Both the position numbers and the translations under genes were made by a program. DNA of 64,000 nt from Xiphydria camelus. Its lineage: Eukaryota > Arthropoda > Insecta > Hymenoptera > Xiphydriidae. The stretch lies in contig OY783192.1 in NCBI GenBank assembly GCA_963678675.1, positions 12,391,393 through 12,455,392 on the forward strand. Reading direction: 5' to 3'. This document shows, one piece after another, positions 57,576 to 64,000 of this stretch; the first letter of the stretch is position 1, and each line of letters begins with the position of its first letter. Below the pieces are notes generated by a model. It was not told the DNA's origin, searched no databases, and saw only the letters and a program-made list of their open reading frames with translations.

Positions 57576-58307
57576 ACCGACTAATTTTAATGAAATATAA
57601 TTTGAAGTTTTGTAAACTGACCATTTCTACCGGCCATTTTATTTTATTTGCTGGCTTTGTTCAAACGATTATTTCTGTTTTGTTAGACATTTTGCACATT
57701 TATAACTCGGTCTCCGCAATTACCATTACGTCGTCGCTTCTGGTCCCCATAAGTGTCTATACATCCCTGAAATGAAATATTGAATACGAAATAAACGTAA
57801 TTCAACCACATATTAAGAATGTACAGGTAGCCAAACGATTATATCATAAATTTCAATCATCTGAGCGGTATTGGGAAATAACGGAATATTTGGCCAAATT
57901 AATGCCAAGTCCAGCACATGTGAACGTAACGTCTGCTGGAGAAAATTAAAATGTGGAAAATGCTGTCAATCAACTGAATTTTACTTAAAGGTTTAAATTG
58001 AAGCCCGACTTGATTGCAATTTTAACCAATTCAATTTCTAATTTACTAATAAACTTTTAAGATTTATCTAAAGAAACTGAAAATTAAAATATGCGGTCCC
58101 GGTAAGTCCCGTTACATCCCGGAAGCCGGTCCTCGTAGGTACCAATACGTCGAAAATTTGGATAATTTTAATGAAATATAATTTGCAGTTTAGTAAACTG
58201 ACCATTTCTACCGGCCATTTTATTTTAATAAATATTTAATTTAAATTTTTTTGCCGAGATATCTCAGTGTTGCATTGTATAATGGCCGGTTTTAGCTTAT
58301 GATTGAC

Positions 58308-58400
58308 ATAGCTCGAAATTGGTACAATGCGAAAGCTGCAGTCTCGAAACATCTCATATGCTAAAGAGCTCAGGTTCGAGTCACGGGTTTGAAAAAAAAC
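58308..58400 (+). ncRNA. tRNA-derived module
   Basis: tagctcgaaattggtacaat and caggttcgagtcacgggt; slightly diverged relative of the 57485 module. Its downstream sequence (acaatgttgtctaaagacta) differs. Confidence 0.5.
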
Positions 58401-59584
58401 CGACACAATGTTGTCTAAAGACTAGAAGGGAAGCCACGCTTCCAGTGTTGCCTATCTCGCTCACTTTCTGTCGCCACTCTTTCTTGGGAGATTTTCGGCG
58501 CGTGCGGTGGCGGAACTCTTATACGGGGTGTCGTACATATCGGGTAGGAGCATTGGCGATCGGATATACCGGTGTGTTTAACCGGTTAACTTAACAATTA
58601 GTTTGTAAGAGATTGTTCGTACTTTTAAAATTTGTTTATTGCTGAATTTCAAACTTTATTAAGAATATGGATTATTGCAAACAATAATTTCACTAATTTA
58701 TTCATTTAAGGGGCAATTACATAATATTCAAGGAAGATTGTATTATAATCCTGAGTATACTCGTATGTACGAACAAATTTATAAACCAGATTTAACTAAA
58801 GTAAAATTCGATTGAACAGTTTCATAAATAATTAAATTCTATCGATACTTCAAAATTCATTTCTACTCGCCACCCGGTGTAGTCGCTCACGAAATACCGT
58901 AAACGTCGACACCGAACATGTGGCGTCCAACAACGCGGCTCGCCTCTGTAGTCCCAACTTCAAAATACCGACGCACACACAGAGTAACCTTTCTTGTCTA
59001 GTCTATGTTCGGTGTTTGCTTGCAATTGTAACCAACTCAATTTCTAATTTACTAATGAACTTTTAAGATTTGTCCAAAGAAACTGAAAATTAAAATATGC
59101 GGTCCCGGTAAGTCCCGTTACATCCCGGAAGTCGGTCCTTGTAGGTACCAATACGTCGAAAATTTTGATAATTTTAATGAAATATAATTTGCAGTTTTGT
59201 AAACTGACCATTTCTACCGGCCATTTTATTTTATTTGTTGGCTTTGTCCATACGATTATTGCTGTTTTGTTAGATATTTTGCACATTTATGACTCGGTCC
59301 CCGCAATTACCATTACGTCGTCGCTTCTGGTCCCCATAAGTGTCTATACATCCCTGAAATGAAATATTGAATACGAAATAAACGTAATTGAACCACGTAT
59401 TAAGAATGTACAGGTAGCCATACGATTGCATCATAGATTTCAATCACCTGAGCGGTATTGGGAAATAACGGAATATTTGGCCAGTTTAATGCCAACTCCA
59501 ACACAATGTAATCGTAACGTCTGCTACAGAAAATTAAAACATGGAAAATGCTGTCAATCAACTGAATTTTGCTTAAAGGTTTAA

Positions 59585-60096
59585 CCCTCTGACGGCAAAG
59601 CTCGATTCCCAACCACTGCGCGGGGCAGAGTCAAGCGTGAGACGTTAGTGTAGTGGGGAGAGAGTGACAGGGCCGTCGCAACCCGTATGGTCGCTGGGCA
59701 CCGACGAAACGTTAAAAGTTACCTGCGGTGTGATTTTAATAAGCCATTTTTTTAAATAGTGACAATGAAGTAGTCTTCGACTAAGTAAATCATTAACTAT
59801 GTTGACATACCCTATCGATTCGTCGTTTCAATCAGTTTGAAATGACGGATCGAGGCAACGAATCGTACCGTGTATGGGGCCCCTATTTCATTGCCGTGCC
59901 GTCGCGCGAAATCCCGTGAGTGCGAGTGAGCACGGTATATGAGTGAGCAGGCCCCTAACTACGAGCCTGGCTGAATGAGAGTGGGGGGCCATTTCCGTGA
60001 CGTCAGTCACTAACACATAAAGCGACCGCGCGCGATTGGCTGTTCCCTTTCTCCAGCTAACGCGACAGGGATTGCTAAGAGCTTAGCGTCAGAGGG
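59585..60096. mobile_element. TTAA-flanked GC-rich insertion with a known empty site
   Basis: TTAA at 59581-59584 and 60097-60100; ends CCCTCTGACG / CGTCAGAGGG. The uninterrupted sequence aaaggtttaaattg survives at 57989-58002 and in the right arm near 62722, proving a clean TTAA insertion of about 512 bp. No transposase. It must postdate the duplication of the host repeat. Confidence 0.85.
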
Positions 60097-60424
60097 TTAA
60101 ATTGCAGCCCGCGCGCGACTTGATTGCAATTTTAACCAATTAAGTTTCTAATTTACTAATAAACTTTTAAGATTTGTCCAAAGAAACTGAAAATTAAAAT
60201 ATGCGGTCCCGGTAAGTCCCGTTACATCCCGGAAGTCGGTCCTCGTAGGTACCAATACGTCGAAAATTTGGATAATTTTAATGAAATATAATTTGCAGTT
60301 TAGTAAACTGACCATTTCTACCGGCAATTTCATTTTAATAAATATTTAATTTAAATATTTTTGCCGAGATAACTCAGTGTTGCATTGTATAAAGGCCGGT
60401 TTTAGCTTACGTTTGACACATAGC

Positions 60425-60512
60425 TCGACGTTGGTACAATGCGAAAGCTGCAGTCTCGAAACATCTCATATCCTAAAGAGCGCAGGTTCGAGTCCCGGGT
60501 TTGAAAAAAAAA
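60425..60512 (+). ncRNA. tRNA-derived module
   Basis: tagctcgacgttggtacaat with gcaggttcgagtcccggg, A-run and ccgac; nearly the same as 57485-57575 and part of the extra arm copy in the centre of the palindrome. Confidence 0.5.
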
Positions 60513-62324
60513 CCGACTAATTTTAATGAAATATAATTTGCAGTTTTGTAAACTGATCATTTCTACCGGCCATTTTATTTTATTTGTTGACTTTGTTCAA
60601 ACGATTATTGCTGTCTTGTTAGATATTTTGCACATTTACTACTCGGTCCCCGCAATTACCATTACGTCGTCGCTTCTGGTCCCCATAAGTGACTATACAT
60701 CCCTGAAATGAAATATTGAATACGAAATAAACGTAATTCAACTACATATTAAGAATGTACAGGTAGCCAAACGATTGCATCATAGATTTTAATCATCAGA
60801 GCGGTTTTGGGAGAAAGTCAAATATTTATGCAGATTACCGATAATTCCTTTACACGTGATCAGTTGCATACAATAAATAGATGCAGTTTTGATCAGTGGA
60901 ATTAATTTTAAATGCTTTCTCTGTTTCAGTGGAAAGCAAATTTATATAATTCTTTGTTGAACGATTTCCAACTTATCCAATAAGGGCCGTGAATTATTGT
61001 CCATGATCTGTGGCTTTTCTTATTGGCCAATTAGTTTGAAGATTAGCAAGGTGGCTGAATTGGTTTTACGTTACTGTCATTCCTGCGATTGTAAGAACTA
61101 TTTATGCCTATACAAGTATCAAACAATTCGAATTTTGAAGGTTTCCATAGAGGAATAAAAATTAGTTTGCATTTTTTTGTAACTTATTTATTTCAATCGT
61201 ACATAGATTCATACCTCTTAGTTTCTATATTTTATCTTACTTTCTATATTTCGATACTTGAAAGCAAAACTGAGACAAGCCTGAAAACCGATTTCTTCTT
61301 AATATGTGGACATTCTTAATACGTGGTTCAATTACGTTTATTTCGTATTCAATATTTCATTTCAGGGATGTATAGATACTTATGGGGACCAGAAGCGACG
61401 ACGTGATGGTAATTGCGGGGACCGAGTCATAAATGTGCAAAATATCTAACAAAACAGCAATAATCGTATGGACAAAGCCAACAAATAAAATAAAATGGCC
61501 GGTAGAAATGGTCAGTTTACAAAACTGCAAATTATATTTCATTAAAATTATCAAAATTTTCGACGTATTGGTACCTACAAGGACCGACTTCCGGGATGTA
61601 ACGGGACTTACCAGGACTGCATATTTTAATTTTCAGTTTCTTTGGACAAATCTTAAAAGTTTATTAGTAAATTAGAAATTGAGTTGGTTACAATTGCAAG
61701 CAAACACCGAACATAGACTAGACAAGAAAGGTTACTCTGTGTGCGTCGGTATTTTGAAGTTGGGACTACAGAGGCGAGCCGCGTTGCTGGACGCCACATG
61801 TTCGGTGTCGACGTTTACGGTATTTCGTGAGCGACTACACCGGGTGGCGAGTAGAAATGAATTTTGAAGTATCGATAGAATTTAATTATTTATGAAACTG
61901 TTCAATCGAATTTTACTTTAGTTAAACCTGGTTTATAAATTTTTTCGTACATACGAGTATACTCAGGATTATAATATAATCTTCCTTGAATATTATGTAA
62001 TTGCCCCTTAAATGAATAAATTAGTGAAATTATTGTTTGCAATAATCCATATTCTTAATAAAGTTGGAAATTCAGCAATAAACAAATTTTAAAAGTACGA
62101 ACAATCTCTTACAAACTAATTGTTAAGTTAACCGGTTAAACACACCGGTATATCCGATCGCCAATGCTCCCGCGCGATATGTACGACACCCCGTATAAGA
62201 GTTCCGCCACCGCACGCGCCGAAAATCTCCGAAGAAAGAGTGGCGACAGAAAGTGAGCGAGATAGATAACACTGGAAGCGTGGCTTCCCTTCTAGTCTTT
62301 AGACAACATTGTGTCAGTTTTTTT

Positions 62325-62412
62325 CCAAACCCGTGACTCGAACCTGAGCTCTTTAGCATATGAGATGTTTCGAGACTGCAGCTTTCGCATTGTACCAATT
62401 TCGAGCTATGTC
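62325..62412 (-). ncRNA. tRNA-derived module, mirror of 58308
   Basis: Reverse complement of the 58308-58400 module in the right arm. Confidence 0.5.
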
Positions 62413-63144
62413 AATCATAAGCTAAAACCGGCCATTATACAATGCAACACTGAGATATCTCGGCAAAAATATTTAAATTAAATATTTATTAAAATAAAAT
62501 GGCCGGTAGAAATGGTCAGTTTACTAAACTGCAAATTATATTTCATTAAAATTATCCAAATTTTCGACGTATTGGTACCTACGAGGACCGGCTTCCGGGA
62601 TGTAACGGGACTTACCGGGACCGCATATTTTAATTTTCAGTTTCTTTAGATAAATCTTAAAAGTTTATTAGTAAATTAGAAATTGAATTGGTTAAAATTG
62701 CAATCAAGTCGGGCTTCAATTTAAACCTTTAAGTAAAATTCAGTTGATTGACAGCATTTTCCACATTTTAATTTTCTCCAGCAGACGTTACGTTCACATG
62801 TGCTGGACTTGGCATTAATTTGGCCAAATATTCCGTTATTTCCCAATACCGCTCAGATGATTGAAATTTATGATATAATCGTTTGGCTACCTGTACATTC
62901 TTAATATGTGGTTGAATTACGTTTATTTCGTATTCAATATTTCATTTCAGGGATGTATAGACACTTATGGGGACCAGAAGCGACGACGTAATGGTAATTG
63001 CGGAGACCGAGTTATAAATGTGCAAAATATCTAACAAAACAGAAATAATCGTTTGAACAAAGCCAGCAAATAAAATAAAATGGCCGGTAGAAATGGTCAG
63101 TTTACAAAACTTCAAATTATATTTCATTAAAATTAGTCGGTTTT

Positions 63145-63240
63145 TTTTTCAAACCCGGGACTCGAACCTGCGCACTTTAGGATATGAGATGTTTCGAGAC
63201 TGCAGCTTTCGCATTGTACCAACGTCGACCTATGTGAAAC
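63145..63240 (-). ncRNA. tRNA-derived module, mirror of 57485
   Basis: Reverse complement of the 57485-57575 module in the right arm. Confidence 0.5.
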
Positions 63241-63364
63241 GTAAGCTAAAATCGGTCTTACTACAATGCAACACTGAAATATCTCGGCAAAAATATTTAA
63301 ATTAAATATTTATTTAAATATTTTTGCCGTGATATCTCAGTGTTGCATTGTGTAAAGGCTGGTT

Positions 63365-63598
63365 TATATATATATGTCGCAGGGAAATAGTAACTTTAGG
63401 CAACTAGCTTTTGTGGCTTTGCTCGTTTCACTCGCTCCGCCGATTCTAACCTAACCTAACACATTGAAATATAAATAAATTAGATTCGGTAATAAATTAA
63501 ATTAGGTTAGGTTAGGCTAGAAACGGCGGAGCGAGTGAAATGAGCGAAGCCACAAAAGCTATTTGCCTAAAGTCACTATTTGCCTGTGTGACATATAT
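63365..63598. repeat. Palindromic MITE in the right arm
   Basis: Mirror of 57114-57345 with a few substitutions (ccgattctaacctaaccta centre). Confidence 0.75.
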
Positions 63599-63679
63599 AT
63601 GTATATCTCAATACATGTTTTAAAATAATTTGTCTATGTTCGGTGAAGCAAGTAAATGACTCGAGTACCGACCAAGCCT

Positions 63680-63768
63680 AGGTAAGTAGGTATACGAAGA
63701 TAAATTTTAAACTGGTCAATACCTACAGAGTGGGACATACGGTAAATGACTCGAGTACCGACCAAGCT
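63680..63768 (+). repeat. About 85-bp insertion present only in the right arm
   Basis: aaatgactcgagtaccgacc occurs twice here (63654 and 63743), enclosing about 70 bp absent from the left arm near 57030. It looks like a local duplication or small insertion after the arms formed. Confidence 0.65.
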
Positions 63769-64000
63769 CGGCCGAAGGTATCCCTGCAACTGGTCGGTTC
63801 TGCGCGGACATCCTGTACATAATATGTACATAGTCTCTAGCGAGCTTTAACAAGCGGGACTTTTAGTTCAGACACGGCTAGTAATTTAGTCGAGTAGCGA
63901 GTAATTTAGTCGAGTATTTAATAAATATTTTTGTTTTCTTCATATCTTGTGATATTTTTGCTCGCTTTTGATATTTTACTGTATGTTCGTATGTACGGAT

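Larger units (their letters stand above)
56801..64000. repeat. Very large palindrome, arms about 2.6 kb, cut by the window end
   Basis: Left arm 56801-59411 and right arm 61309-64000 are reverse complements and look about 98% identical; a 61-residue open frame at 57590 and its mirror at 62942 are identical, and a 91-residue pair at 58319/62123 differs at five positions. The 1.9-kb centre (59412-61308) begins with further copies of arm segments (60100-60800) before ending in unique sequence. The arms probably extend past 64000. No transposase is visible. Confidence 0.85.

Noticed and set aside
57590..62942. Repeated 61-80 residue open frames in the palindrome
   Set aside because: They are identical because the DNA is duplicated, so conservation says nothing about coding; short and without recognised domains.
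39626..64000. Upstream kst exon
   Set aside because: I looked for spectrin-type frames on the minus strand and saw none; a very short exon could still be missed.

Overview
The window is arthropod nuclear DNA, most likely from an insect. A hymenopteran is weakly favoured by the scattered CCTAACCTAACC-type strings. It is AT-rich, intron-bearing and packed with DNA transposons, many of them nested. The one clear host gene lies on the minus strand: five consecutive coding exons of a beta-spectrin, best matched to beta-heavy spectrin (karst, kst). Read 5'->3' on the minus strand these are 39148-39625, 5348-6126, 2885-3253, 2381-2800 and 1343-2005. Together they give 903 codons and about 8.5 spectrin repeats, and they join in perfect phase. 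The last one ends like the final spectrin repeat, so the linker and PH domain should lie left of position 1, and the earlier repeats and the actin-binding end right of position 64000.

Almost everything else is intronic mobile DNA. The intron 6127-39147 is 33,021 bp long and holds, in order: small inverted-repeat elements; a Tc1/mariner-type element of the DD41D class (8878-10898); a mirrored deletion derivative (12011-12887); two adjacent long-TIR elements (13511-15199 and 15236-18465); a 2.1-kb foldback (21029-23103); a second DD41D element sitting at the exact centre of a palindromic MITE (23124-25130); tRNA-like modules (26.4-27.5 kb); a further long-TIR element (27942-31290); a nest of elements at 32254-35709; and another long-TIR element (36501-38849).

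The most interesting system is a set of long-TIR elements whose ends start TAG(N)CC(R)G (single-base gap at one end) and which mostly have 3-bp target duplications. One carries a broken gene for an XPG/FEN-like (PIN-fold) nuclease with an eight-cysteine C-terminus. Two carry broken copies of a second, mutually related protein with an N-terminal Cys/His region. The nuclease, the Cys8 motif and the 3-bp duplications agree with what is known of Academ transposons; the assignment and the idea that the two proteins belong to one system are inferences.

Upstream of the first visible kst exon (39626-64000) I see no further spectrin exon. That stretch holds a 1.1-kb foldback (39885-40959), a 30-bp minisatellite that flips strand, a 6.3-kb element with about 850-bp TIRs and a broken IS5/ISL2EU-like DDE transposase (45475-51787), a LINE 3' tail, a 1.2-kb palindromic element (55250-56483), and a very large, nearly identical palindrome running from about 56801 to the end of the window, carrying repeated tRNA-like modules and a TTAA-flanked insertion. 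None of the transposase genes appears intact.
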